Positions 13,850 to 22,048 of a stretch of 24,167 bases of DNA are shown piece after piece. The stretch comes from UBA6220 sp937870835 (lineage in GTDB: Bacteria > Patescibacteriota > Minisyncoccia > Minisyncoccales > Minisyncoccaceae): the NCBI GenBank assembly GCA_035421265.1, contig DAOLWP010000006.1, positions 1-24,167 of the forward strand, in the 5' to 3' direction. The translations under genes were made by a program, and so were the position numbers. The stretch's first letter is position 1, and each line of letters starts with the position of its first letter. The notes below the pieces were generated by a model. It was not told the origin of the DNA. It made no database searches and saw only the letters and a program-made list of their open reading frames with translations.

Positions 13850-15697
13850 ATGGAGAAAAAAGAAATTGCTAAATTTTTATCTGGTTTTTTTACTGCCATG
13901 GTCTTGGTTGATCTTGGTATTGTTTTGATTTCAGTTTATTCATCCTTGAACATTTTAGGACCAGTTTTAAGCTTTGAACTTTGGACAATTTTATTTGTTA
14001 GCTTTTTAATGTTGGCGATTTTTTTTGCTTTTATTGGTTGGGGAATAGTAGGGGGGCGGCAATATACTATTTTTTTGCTTTTAGCAATATTGGGATTTTC
14101 TTATTATATTAGCGCTGATACCTTAAAAGCAAAAAATATTAGTCTTTGGAGGGCGAATTTAATTTCTATGGCAGATAATAACTTATATGCAACTCCTATT
14201 AATGAAGGTGGATTAATTAATTCCGAAACCAATTCAAAAGAATTTACTTTTTCTTTGGGGTCAGATAAATATGACGGCGGAAAAGCTATTGTTATTGATT
14301 CAGAAGGAAACTTTTATATAACTGGTTATTTTCAGGGCACAGTTAATTTAGATGTAAGAGGAGGATTGAAAGAAATCACTTCAGTCGGCAATTCCCTTAT
14401 TAGCAGCGCCACAGATATATATTTGGCGAAATATTCTCCTGAACGAAAATTATTATGGGGATTTAGTATTGGCTCGGCAGGAAAAGACATGCCCTTAGAA
14501 TTAAAGTTGGATAACAATAACAATGTTTATTTAGTAGGATATTTTGGAGGATTGGCTGATTTTAATCCGAATGAAAAAGAAGAAGCTAATTTAGACGCCG
14601 AAACTGGCCGAGATGGATTTATAGCTAAATATGATAGTGTAGGAAATTTTAAGTGGGCTAAAAAAATAGGCAACCCAGAAAAAATACCTTTTGTAGAAAA
14701 TGATTTAAGATTTGAGGAGGTTAGAAGTTTAACTATAGATAGTGAAAATAATATTTATGTGACTGGAGTTTTTGACGGAACAATTAATTTAGATGAACCG
14801 AATGAAATTACTGCGCAAAATAGCTTAACAAGCAATGGAAACGGAAAAACGAGAAATATGTTTGTAGCTAAATATGATTTGGATGGAAAATATTTAGGCG
14901 CTCTAATGGCGGGAGGGATGATTAGAGATGAAGCTGTGGCAGTTCAGATCAGTCCTGACAATAATCTTTATTTAACTGGTTATTTTGTGGGTCGCAGTAA
15001 TTTTGATTTTAAGGTTAATAAAAACAAAACGGCTTCTGTTTTTTCTGATGATGATTTTGATATTTTTTTGGCAAAATATGATAAAGATTTGAATTTTATA
15101 TGGGTTAAATCATGGGGAGGAGAAAGCAATGATTATTCAGCGAGTTTAGCTATTAGTCCAAATAATGAATTATATTTAGCTGGCAATTTTAGCGGTGTGT
15201 TGGGGATGGGTAATAAAAAATTGATTAGTCGAGGGGGAAGTGATATATTTTTTTCCAAAATAAACAAAGACGGCCAAGTAATTTTTTCAAAAAGTTTTGG
15301 CGGGACTAAAAATGATTTAGCTTCTAAAATTAAAATAGATTCGGATGACAATTTATATATAACTGGGTTATTTAGGTCTGTTTGCGATTTTGACCCTCAA
15401 AAAACTGGACAACCTTTAATTACGGTAAGCGATGGGTTGGCAAGCGACGGATTTTTAGCTAAATATACTAAAGAAGGAGATTATCTGTGGGCGAGAGATT
15501 TGGGCGGTTCGGTTTCCTTAGAGAGCGAAGTTCAATCTGTTGACGATGTAGCAATTAGCGCTAATAATAAACCTGTCGTAACGGGTTACTTTTACGATGC
15601 TCTTAATTTTCACTCTATGAATTATCTTGATTTGAAAAGCCAGGGGCTTACTGATATCTTTGTGGTAGAATATAATGAAAATGGCGAAATAGAATAA
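13850..15697 (+). CDS. Membrane-anchored seven-bladed beta-propeller protein (SBBP-like)
   Basis: A 615-residue protein with about three N-terminal transmembrane helices (roughly 10-34, 44-67 and 71-88), then a large extracytoplasmic part built of repeats. Each repeat has an I-x-D/S-x-x-N-x-x-Y-x-T/V-G-x-F core followed by an aromatic/acidic segment and a (D)xFxAKY...W strand. I count seven cores, beginning IVIDSEGNFYITG, LKLDNNNNVYLVG, LTIDSENNIYVTG, VQISPDNNLYLTG, LAISPNNELYLAG, IKIDSDDNLYITG and VAISANNKPVVTG. Seven is the blade number expected for the SBBP (beta-propeller repeat) family. Blade loops are rich in Asp, Asn and Gly, which might bind calcium. Such proteins usually act in surface binding or scaffolding; no enzymatic motif is visible. 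The gene has its own strong promoter and heads a run of three envelope genes. Confidence 0.87.
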   Translation: MEKKEIAKFLSGFFTAMVLVDLGIVLISVYSSLNILGPVLSFELWTILFVSFLMLAIFFAFIGWGIVGGRQYTIFLLLAILGFSYYISADTLKAKNISLWRANLISMADNNLYATPINEGGLINSETNSKEFTFSLGSDKYDGGKAIVIDSEGNFYITGYFQGTVNLDVRGGLKEITSVGNSLISSATDIYLAKYSPERKLLWGFSIGSAGKDMPLELKLDNNNNVYLVGYFGGLADFNPNEKEEANLDAETGRDGFIAKYDSVGNFKWAKKIGNPEKIPFVENDLRFEEVRSLTIDSENNIYVTGVFDGTINLDEPNEITAQNSLTSNGNGKTRNMFVAKYDLDGKYLGALMAGGMIRDEAVAVQISPDNNLYLTGYFVGRSNFDFKVNKNKTASVFSDDDFDIFLAKYDKDLNFIWVKSWGGESNDYSASLAISPNNELYLAGNFSGVLGMGNKKLISRGGSDIFFSKINKDGQVIFSKSFGGTKNDLASKIKIDSDDNLYITGLFRSVCDFDPQKTGQPLITVSDGLASDGFLAKYTKEGDYLWARDLGGSVSLESEVQSVDDVAISANNKPVVTGYFYDALNFHSMNYLDLKSQGLTDIFVVEYNENGEIE

Positions 15698-15761
15698 TAT
15701 TTTTTCAATAATATTAAGTGTTATCAAATATAATAAATATAAATAATTTTTATAAAAATTT

Positions 15762-16469
15762 ATGTCAGATATACAAATACAAAACAACCCTTTTGTTAAA
15801 CCAGTAAAACAAAAAAAGCAATTGTCAATTGTGCCAATTATAATTGGTGTTATTGTTGTTTTATTAATTGGGGCAGTGATAGTGTTTTTTAATATTAATA
15901 AAAATAGCGGAACAGATGGTGCAAAAAATAAAGTTTTTCAATCATCGGTTGGGTATGTCCAAGCAGCTTTAGCTAATAAAAGTTATGGAGTTGTTTATGC
16001 AGACCAAAATCAATGGTATGTGGAAATTAATCATAAAAAGTATGGACCATATACAAGCAATCCAATTTTGTTAACAGTCTCCGATAATAGTTATGGTTAT
16101 GTTTATCAAAAAGATGGGCAATGGAAAGTGGTAGTTAAGGGAAAGGAATATGGCCCTTATCAATTTGTTAAAAATCTTTCAGTATCTGATAAATCTTTTG
16201 GTTATATTTACTCAAAAGATGGCCAGGAATGGGTTAATGTGGGCGGCAAAGATTACGGGCCTTATGGCGCTATCAAAACAATTTCTATAGTAGATTCAAA
16301 ATTTGGGTTTATATATCAAACTAAAGGAGGACAATGGACTGCCAACATTAATGGAATAGAATATGGTCCTTATGATTTTATTGATAATTTAGTTATTTTT
16401 AAGAATAATGTTGGCTTTAATTACCGTCAAGGCGGGCAAAATTATTTTCTTCTTAATCCTTCTAAATAA
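15762..16469 (+). CDS. Membrane-anchored short-repeat protein (WG-like repeats with YGPY signature)
   Basis: A 235-residue protein. A basic cytoplasmic N-terminus (residues 14-22) and one transmembrane helix (about 24-46) are followed by an extracytoplasmic domain of four complete repeats and one degenerate repeat of about 35 residues. The unit is (F/Y)GxxYxxxxxQWxVxxxGKxYGPYxxxxxLxVSDx; the YGPY signature recurs at the end of each of the four full units, and the last unit (NVGFNYRQGGQNYFLLNPSK) is partial. The pattern resembles WG repeats and other short beta-hairpin repeats that pack into beta-propeller or solenoid folds. No catalytic residues stand out. It lies 64 nt after the propeller gene and 5 nt before the DUF3298-Gmad2 gene, so a shared surface role is plausible. 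Confidence 0.8.
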   Translation: MSDIQIQNNPFVKPVKQKKQLSIVPIIIGVIVVLLIGAVIVFFNINKNSGTDGAKNKVFQSSVGYVQAALANKSYGVVYADQNQWYVEINHKKYGPYTSNPILLTVSDNSYGYVYQKDGQWKVVVKGKEYGPYQFVKNLSVSDKSFGYIYSKDGQEWVNVGGKDYGPYGAIKTISIVDSKFGFIYQTKGGQWTANINGIEYGPYDFIDNLVIFKNNVGFNYRQGGQNYFLLNPSK

Positions 16470-16474
16470 TATAT

Positions 16475-17605
16475 ATGATTAAAAAAAAGAAAAATTGGGG
16501 AATTAAGATTTTGTTTTTTTTATTGATTGTTGCCGTAGTTTTTGCAATTTATTATTTTTATAAATCTTTTTTTTCAAATGAATCCCAAAATAATTCTTCT
16601 ATTGATTTAACTTCCCAGAAAAAAATTTTAAAAGTAAAAGACGCGCCGACTATTTCAGAAGAAACAGATGATTATTCTATTATTGTTACTTATCCTACTA
16701 TTGGGATTGCTTCTATAGATACGGTAGTTAAAGATTTTATTGATGAGCAAATAACAGCTTATAAAAAAATATTTTTTGAAGCTGTTCCTCCTCAAGATTC
16801 AAGTTATAAAAATTATCTTACCATTGGTTATTCTTCAAAAATATATAACCAGCGTATTTTAAGCTATAAATTTAATATTATTTATTTTACGGGCGGCGCG
16901 CATCCCAATTTAGATATTCAAACTAAAGTTTTTGATATTAACAATCAAAAAGAATTATCTTTGGGAGACTTATTTATTTTTAATTCAGATTATCTTAAAA
17001 CAATATCCGATTACGTGATTAATCAATTAAATCAAAAAGGCATTTTTTCGTCAGATTGGATTAATGAGGGAGCCGGTCCAGATTTAGAAAATTATAAAGC
17101 TTTTAATGTTTCTGATTATTCGCTTGTTTTTTATTTTGACCCTTATGCTGTGGCATCTTATGCCGAAGGAGAGCAAGAGGTTGAAATTCCTTTTCTTCAT
17201 ATTCAAGATATTTTAAATCCAGAATATTTTAATATTAAAAATTCTAATTCATCATCAGCTAATAATATAGGAGTTGGCTTAATTTTAGATACCTTAAAAG
17301 AAAATGATATAATAAGCTCACCATTAATAATCACTGGCTCTGTTGCGGGCCAAGGATGGACAGGCTATGAGGGACAGACAGGTCGGGTTGATTTATTGGA
17401 TGAGGTAGGCAATCTTTTAGCCTCCAGTTCTTTGTCGGCTCTAACTAATTGGATGGAGTTGCCAATTAAATTTAGCGCCACTTTAACTTTTATTATTCCA
17501 AAAGATTCTTCTCGTGGCCGTTTAGTTTTTTATAATGAAAATCCAAGCGATAAAGAAGAAAATAATAAAGTTTTTACTTTACCGATTATTTTTAATAATA
17601 AATAA
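16475..17605 (+). CDS. Membrane-anchored DUF3298 (RsiV-like) and Gmad2 domain protein
   Basis: A 376-residue protein. A lysine-rich N-terminus and one transmembrane helix (about 10-28) anchor it. Residues about 65-250 match the DUF4163/DUF3298 pair found in extracytoplasmic parts of RsiV-like and PdaC-like proteins: the YFTGGAHPN motif (137-145), the TKVFDINNQKELSLGDLF stretch, and FDPYAVASYAEG near 221-232. A Ser/Asn linker leads to a C-terminal Gmad2 immunoglobulin-like domain (about 277-373), recognised by NDIISSPLIITGSVAG, GRVDLLDEVGNLLASS, FSATLTF and RGRLVFYNENPS. The DUF3298 module in RsiV binds lysozyme and in PdaC is next to a deacetylase; here no deacetylase is attached. A role in binding peptidoglycan or sensing envelope stress is inference. 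It lies 5 nt after the repeat protein gene and 21 nt before iscU. Confidence 0.86.
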   Translation: MIKKKKNWGIKILFFLLIVAVVFAIYYFYKSFFSNESQNNSSIDLTSQKKILKVKDAPTISEETDDYSIIVTYPTIGIASIDTVVKDFIDEQITAYKKIFFEAVPPQDSSYKNYLTIGYSSKIYNQRILSYKFNIIYFTGGAHPNLDIQTKVFDINNQKELSLGDLFIFNSDYLKTISDYVINQLNQKGIFSSDWINEGAGPDLENYKAFNVSDYSLVFYFDPYAVASYAEGEQEVEIPFLHIQDILNPEYFNIKNSNSSSANNIGVGLILDTLKENDIISSPLIITGSVAGQGWTGYEGQTGRVDLLDEVGNLLASSSLSALTNWMELPIKFSATLTFIIPKDSSRGRLVFYNENPSDKEENNKVFTLPIIFNNK

Positions 17606-17626
17606 AAAGAATTAAATTTATATTAA

Positions 17627-18007
17627 ATGATTTATTCAGACAAAGTTTTAGAACATTTTAAGCATCCTCATAATCAGGGGTCTATTAAAAATGCAGATGC
17701 AATTGGAGAGGTGGGCAACCCTGTTTGTGGCGATGTAATGAAAATATATCTTAAAATTAAAGATAATATTATTAAAGATATTAAATTTGAAACATTAGGG
17801 TGCGCGGCTGCTATTGCGGTTTCTTCAGCTTTAACCGATATCGTAAAGGGGAAAACTCTTGATGAAGCTATTAAAATTACTAAAGATGACATTGTAGAAG
17901 ATTTAGGCGGATTACCAGCTTCTAAAATTCATTGTTCAATGCTGGGAGTAGAGGCCTTGCAAGCGGCAATTAAAAATTATAAAGACAACCAAAATAAACT
18001 AAAATGA
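17627..18007 (+). CDS. iscU: Iron-sulfur cluster assembly scaffold IscU/NifU-like
   Basis: A 126-residue IscU-type scaffold on which 2Fe-2S clusters are built from iron and persulfide sulfur before transfer to apoproteins. The three ligand cysteines are present in their usual context: NPVCGD (C34, with D36), LGCAAAIAVSS (C59) and IHCSMLG (C103, with H102). The spacing matches IscU rather than SufU, since there is no insertion between the second and third Cys. The NifU C-terminal domain is absent. The stop overlaps the cysteine desulfurase start by 4 nt (ATGA), so the donor and scaffold are translationally coupled. No IscA, HscA/B, ferredoxin or IscR gene is adjacent. Confidence 0.95.
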   Translation: MIYSDKVLEHFKHPHNQGSIKNADAIGEVGNPVCGDVMKIYLKIKDNIIKDIKFETLGCAAAIAVSSALTDIVKGKTLDEAIKITKDDIVEDLGGLPASKIHCSMLGVEALQAAIKNYKDNQNKLK

Positions 18008-19176
18008 AAACTATTTATTTTGATCATAGCGCCACCACGCCTGTTGAACCGAGAGTTTTGAAAGAAATGCTGCCTTATTTTAGCAAAAAATTTGGCAATG
18101 CTTCTTCATTATATTCTTTAGGAAAGGAAGGAGCTCTTGCAGTGGAAAAAGCGCGGCAAAGGGTAGCTAATTTTTTAAACTGTGAAACTTCGGAGATTGT
18201 TTTTACATCTGGAGGGACTGAATCTAATAATTTAGTTTTGAAAGGATTAGTAAAAGCCCTATCTCCCTTGCGAAAGAAAATTCATATTATTACTTCATCA
18301 ATAGAACACGATGCTATTTTAGAACCTTGCGCTGATTTAGAAAAAGAAGGAGTCTCAATTACTTATTTGCCAGTTAAGCCAAATGGCATTGTAGATATTG
18401 AAATTTTTAAAAAAGCCATTCGTCCAGAAACAGTTTTAGTTTCAATTATGTATGCTAATAATGAAGTAGGTGTTATTGAGCCCATTCAAGAAATTGGAGA
18501 ATTATTAAAAAAACAGAAAAATAAAATTTATTTTCATACTGATGCTACTCAGGCAGTTAATGCTTTAGATTGCGATGTCCAAAAATTAGGAGTAGATTTT
18601 TTAAGTATATCGGGGCATAAAATTTATGGACCCAAAGGAGTAGGCGCTTTATTTGTTAAAAAGGGTTCTTCTTTAAAAGGAATACAACTAGGCGGACATC
18701 AAGAGAATAATTTAAGAAGCGGCACTTTAAATGTTCCGGGTATTGTTGGATTGGGAAAAGCTATTGAGTTGGCGGGCCGAGAACGGCTAAAAAATAATTC
18801 TAAAATATTTAAATTAAGAAATAAGTTAATAGCTGGAATACTTAAAGAAATTCCCGATGTTATTTTAAATACTGATATTGATAATGCCTTGCCATCCCAT
18901 GCCCATTTTTCGTTTTTAGGCGCAGAAGGGGAAGCAATTCTTTTTGAGTTGGATTTTCGGGGCATAGAAGTGTCAACTGGCTCGGCTTGTGCTTCAGGTA
19001 GCTTAGAACCATCTCATGTTTTATTAGCAATGGGTCTTTCTCCAGAGACAGCGCACGGGGCAATTAGATTTTCTTTAGGAAAAGGCAATACGGCTGAAGA
19101 TATTCAAAAAACATTAAAAGTCCTGCCATTAATAATTTCTAAATTAAGGGCAATGAACCCTCTTTACAAAAATTAA
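18004..19176 (+). CDS. iscS: Cysteine desulfurase, IscS/NifS family
   Basis: A 390-residue PLP-dependent enzyme that converts cysteine to alanine and passes the persulfide sulfur to IscU, and possibly to tRNA thiolation enzymes. Visible features are the N-terminal FDHSATTPV (6-14), TSGGTESNN (68-76), EHDAI with the PLP-stacking His102, D180 in FHTDATQ, Schiff-base Lys206 in SISGHKIYGPKG, the RSGTLNVPG segment (238-246) and catalytic Cys329 in STGSACASGS on the long mobile loop typical of group I (IscS/NifS) enzymes. Family length is normal. It is coupled to iscU by an ATGA overlap; the order scaffold-then-desulfurase is the reverse of the classical isc operon. Confidence 0.96.
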   Translation: MKTIYFDHSATTPVEPRVLKEMLPYFSKKFGNASSLYSLGKEGALAVEKARQRVANFLNCETSEIVFTSGGTESNNLVLKGLVKALSPLRKKIHIITSSIEHDAILEPCADLEKEGVSITYLPVKPNGIVDIEIFKKAIRPETVLVSIMYANNEVGVIEPIQEIGELLKKQKNKIYFHTDATQAVNALDCDVQKLGVDFLSISGHKIYGPKGVGALFVKKGSSLKGIQLGGHQENNLRSGTLNVPGIVGLGKAIELAGRERLKNNSKIFKLRNKLIAGILKEIPDVILNTDIDNALPSHAHFSFLGAEGEAILFELDFRGIEVSTGSACASGSLEPSHVLLAMGLSPETAHGAIRFSLGKGNTAEDIQKTLKVLPLIISKLRAMNPLYKN

Positions 19177-19178
19177 AA

Positions 19179-19207
19179 TTGTTTATTAAAATAATTTGTG
19201 TTATAAT
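19179..19207 (+). promoter_or_regulatory. Extended -10 promoter for the PspC/GerMN gene pair
   Basis: TTGTTT (19179-19184), a 17-bp spacer and a perfect TATAAT (19202-19207), with TG at 19199-19200 making an extended -10. It lies just after the iscS stop, with a leader of about 65 nt before 19278. No terminator separates it from iscS. Confidence 0.65.
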
Positions 19208-19277
19208 AATAACTAATAATTTTATAAAAGATTAATTAAGTATTAGTTAATTATAAAAAATATTAGTAAAATAAAAT

Positions 19278-19757
19278 ATGGCTAAAAATATAAAAAAATT
19301 GCATCGTTCTTCAAAAGATAAAATATTTTTCGGAGTTTGCGGGGGGTTGGCCGAATACTTAGAAGTTGATTCTTTAGTAATGAGAATTATTTTTTTATTT
19401 TTAATATTTATGGGCGGTTCAGGAATTATTATTTATCTTATTTTAGCGCTTTTAATGCCCAATGACACTACTCAATTAAAGTCTAATAATAAAGTTGAAA
19501 AGATTGAGGACAGCAAAAAAGAAGAAGATAAAACTGAAGAAACCAATATAAATATTTCGGAAGATTTTGACGATCATAAGATTTTATCTTTTGGTAATAT
19601 TATGGGGATATTATTTGTATTAGTTGGTTTAAATTTTTTATTTCGGGAGTTATTCCAAACAACGCTTTTTTATTGGCTTAATTGGCAAATTATCTTAGCG
19701 GTTATTTTAATTTTTATTGGCATAAAAATAATTAATAATACAAATAAACAATTTTAA
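19278..19757 (+). CDS. PspC domain membrane protein
   Basis: A 159-residue membrane protein. The N-terminal PspC domain (about 5-62) is recognised by LHRSSKDKIFFGVCGGLAEYL, DSLVMRIIF and a transmembrane helix ending in ALLMPND. A charged linker rich in Glu and Lys (about 69-95) follows, then two further hydrophobic helices (about 105-122 and 132-153). The C-terminal helix pair resembles the LiaF/DUF5668-type membrane region that also appears in the next gene. PspC domains belong to phage-shock and LiaFSR-like envelope stress systems, but no PspA, sensor kinase or response regulator is adjacent. It is cotranscribed with the GerMN gene 4 nt downstream. Confidence 0.92.
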   Translation: MAKNIKKLHRSSKDKIFFGVCGGLAEYLEVDSLVMRIIFLFLIFMGGSGIIIYLILALLMPNDTTQLKSNNKVEKIEDSKKEEDKTEETNINISEDFDDHKILSFGNIMGILFVLVGLNFLFRELFQTTLFYWLNWQIILAVILIFIGIKIINNTNKQF

Positions 19758-19761
19758 TTTT

Positions 19762-20541
19762 ATGGCAAAAGATAAACAAAATAATAAAAAGCAAAAAAGT
19801 CAATATCAATCTTATGAAACTTATTGCGGGCAACCTTCTTTTAATTTAACAAGAGTATTTTTGGGTGTTTTGATAATTTTAGGAGGAATTTTTATTTTTT
19901 TAGAAAATTTTGGATTAGTTAATATTAATTTTAATTTATGGAAGCTTTGGCCTGTTTTAATAATTTTAATTGGACTAGCTTGTTTAGACAAAAAAAGCAT
20001 TGTTGCAACTTGGATAGGGATATTAGCTATTTTTGTGACTATATTCCTTGTAATAATAGCTGTTTTGGGTCCTAAATTTTTTTGGGAGTTTCCTGCCTAT
20101 ATTCATCAAGATACAAACATGATAAGTCCTTCTGTATCTACTCCTTCTATAGTAAAAATGAAGGTTAAACTCTTTTATTATAATAGCAAGTTAGATCAAG
20201 ATATGACTTGCGGAGAAGATTTTGTTTTGCCAGTAGAACGAGAAATTTTAGTAACGGGTTCACCGATTAAAGACACTATTGAGTTATTAATTAAAGGATA
20301 CTTGACCGAAGAAGAAAAAGCAGAAGGATACGACCCTCAATTTCCCAATCCAGATTTTAAGCTTTTAAGAGCTGATTTAGAAAATGGTGTTTTAACTTTA
20401 GAATTTAGCGAGGTGCCGGGATTTACAGATGGGGGAGCCTGCCGAATGAATATTTTGACTAAAGAGATTATTCAAACCGCTAAACAATTTCCGGGAGTGA
20501 AAGAAGTAGTGCTTAAACCCGATACCCTTTTCCAACCCTAA
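19762..20541 (+). CDS. Membrane protein with C-terminal GerMN domain
   Basis: A 259-residue protein. A polar, lysine/glutamine-rich cytoplasmic tail (1-29) precedes three hydrophobic segments (about 31-50, 58-74 and 81-103) resembling the LiaF/DUF5668-type membrane module (FLGVLIILGGIFIF; LWKLWPVLIILIGL). An extracytoplasmic GerMN domain (about 132-254) follows, recognised by VKLFYYNSKLDQDMTCGEDFVLPVER, a repeated-helix segment ELLIKGYLTEEEKAEGY, LENGVLTLEFSEVPG, GGACRMN and TAKQFPGVKEVVL. C150 and C227 could form a disulfide. GerMN occurs in sporulation protein GerM and, often with Gmad2, in lipoproteins of non-sporulating bacteria. It lies 4 nt after the PspC gene and is followed by a terminator. 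A role in the cell envelope is inferred; the ligand is unknown. Confidence 0.87.
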   Translation: MAKDKQNNKKQKSQYQSYETYCGQPSFNLTRVFLGVLIILGGIFIFLENFGLVNINFNLWKLWPVLIILIGLACLDKKSIVATWIGILAIFVTIFLVIIAVLGPKFFWEFPAYIHQDTNMISPSVSTPSIVKMKVKLFYYNSKLDQDMTCGEDFVLPVEREILVTGSPIKDTIELLIKGYLTEEEKAEGYDPQFPNPDFKLLRADLENGVLTLEFSEVPGFTDGGACRMNILTKEIIQTAKQFPGVKEVVLKPDTLFQP

Positions 20542-20580
20542 ATAAAATGAAGAGAAAATTTCAAAATTAAGAAAATTAGA

Positions 20581-20609
20581 ACGGACTTTTTGGGGTCCGT
20601 CTTTTCTTT
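20581..20609 (+). terminator. Rho-independent terminator after the PspC-GerMN operon
   Basis: ACGGAC (20581-20586) and GTCCGT (20595-20600) form a 6-bp G+C-rich stem with an 8-nt loop, followed by CTTTTCTTT (20601-20609). It lies about 40 nt after the GerMN gene stop. Confidence 0.8.
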
Positions 20610-20683
20610 AAAGTAAATATAAAATTAGGGAAGTTTATTGAATTTATATTATTAAGCAATTAATTTTTTAATATATTATATAT

Positions 20684-22048
20684 ATGAAAATATCTTTTCA
20701 TGGCGCTTGCCAAGAAGTAACTGGTTCTTGTATTTTAATTGAAACAAACAACACTAAATTTTTAGTTGATTGCGGAATGTTTCAGGGCGAAGAAGAATAT
20801 AAAAAAAATTTTGAGCCGTTTTCTTTTGACCCTAAAACCATTGATTTTTTACTTTTAACCCATGCTCATATTGACCATTGCGGACGATTGCCTTATTTAG
20901 TTAAACAAGGATTTCGGGGAAAAATTTTTTGCACCCCTCCCACAGCTGATTTAACAGAGTTGATGCTTTTAGATTCTGCAAAAATTTTTTTATCTGAACA
21001 AAATAAGACAGCCCAAGAGCCGCTTTATTATGATTATGATATAGAAGAGGTTAAAAAATTGTTTGTTCCTTTTCCATATGAACAAGAAAAAGTTGTTTGT
21101 CCGGGAATTAAAATTATAATGCGAGATGCTGGTCATATTTTAGGGTCAGCTATTTTTGAAGTATTGATAAATGACAATGGAGTTAATAAAAAAATAGTTT
21201 TTTCCGGGGATTTAGGCAATTCTCCGTCGCCGTTGCTTCGCAATACCGAGTTTATAAAAGGGGGCGATGTTGTTTTTATAGAATCAACTTATGGCGGAGA
21301 AACCCATGCTCCGCGAGAGCAAGGCCGTCAGGAATTAAAAAATATTATTCAAGAAATTATTTTTAAGAAATCTAATTTAATTATTCCTATTTTTGCCATG
21401 GAAAGAGTGCAAGAATTATTGTACGAACTTAAATTAATTTTTGAGCAAAATGATTTTTCTGAAATACCAGTTTTTTGCGATAGTCCTTTGGCCGTTAAAA
21501 CAACTGAAATTTATCAGCGATATGGACAGACCTATTTTAATGAATTTTTAAGAAAAAAAATTAAAACCGGAGAAGATCCGTTTCATTTTCCGGGCTTGAA
21601 AATTACAGCCAATCTTAAACAATCTTTTCGGATGGATAAAGTTAAACCGCCTAAAATTATTTTAGCAGGCGGAGGAATGATAAGTGGAGGAAGAATAATG
21701 ACTCACTTAGATAAATATATTACTGACCCTAAAAATATTCTTTTATTAGTATCATATCAAGCTGAGGGAACTTATGGCCGTGAAATTTTAGATGGAGCAA
21801 AAAAAATTAAAATAGATAAAAAGACCATTCCGGTTCGTTCAAAAATAGCAGGAATTTTTTCTTTTTCTTCTCATGCCGACGAGCCGCATTTAGAAAATTG
21901 GATTAGCCAAATTAAACAGCCAAGGCCTTATCAAGTTTTTATTAATCATGGCGAAAAAGAAAATTCTTTGGCCTTGTCAGTGGCTCTTGAGGAAAATATT
22001 GGTATTAAAAACATTATTCCAATATTTCAAAAAGAATATATTTTTTAA
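20684..22048 (+). CDS. Metallo-beta-lactamase/beta-CASP RNase-like protein (CPSF73/Ysh1-type)
   Basis: A 454-residue two-domain hydrolase. The metallo-beta-lactamase core has the zinc motif HAHIDH as TH60-A-H62-I-D64-H65, then H151 (DAGHILGSA) and D176 (FSGDLG). The beta-CASP domain follows, with motif A-type E200 in ESTYGGETH, H397 in FSSHAD and H422 in INHGE. This is the COG1236/Ysh1 family, which includes RNA-processing endo- and exonucleases; bacterial members such as TTHA0252 degrade RNA. All metal ligands are kept, so it should be an active nuclease in the cytoplasm. No KH domain is attached. It is a single gene, its TAA stop interlocking with the stop of the opposite-strand gene. The upstream region is extremely AT-rich (TATATTATATAT right before the ATG) with no Shine-Dalgarno. 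Confidence 0.94.
   Translation: MKISFHGACQEVTGSCILIETNNTKFLVDCGMFQGEEEYKKNFEPFSFDPKTIDFLLLTHAHIDHCGRLPYLVKQGFRGKIFCTPPTADLTELMLLDSAKIFLSEQNKTAQEPLYYDYDIEEVKKLFVPFPYEQEKVVCPGIKIIMRDAGHILGSAIFEVLINDNGVNKKIVFSGDLGNSPSPLLRNTEFIKGGDVVFIESTYGGETHAPREQGRQELKNIIQEIIFKKSNLIIPIFAMERVQELLYELKLIFEQNDFSEIPVFCDSPLAVKTTEIYQRYGQTYFNEFLRKKIKTGEDPFHFPGLKITANLKQSFRMDKVKPPKIILAGGGMISGGRIMTHLDKYITDPKNILLLVSYQAEGTYGREILDGAKKIKIDKKTIPVRSKIAGIFSFSSHADEPHLENWISQIKQPRPYQVFINHGEKENSLALSVALEENIGIKNIIPIFQKEYIF

Noticed and set aside
15690..15725. Terminator after the propeller gene
   Set aside because: The AT-only repeat AATAATATT around 15694-15717 gives at best a weak 7-bp A/T stem, not a convincing terminator.
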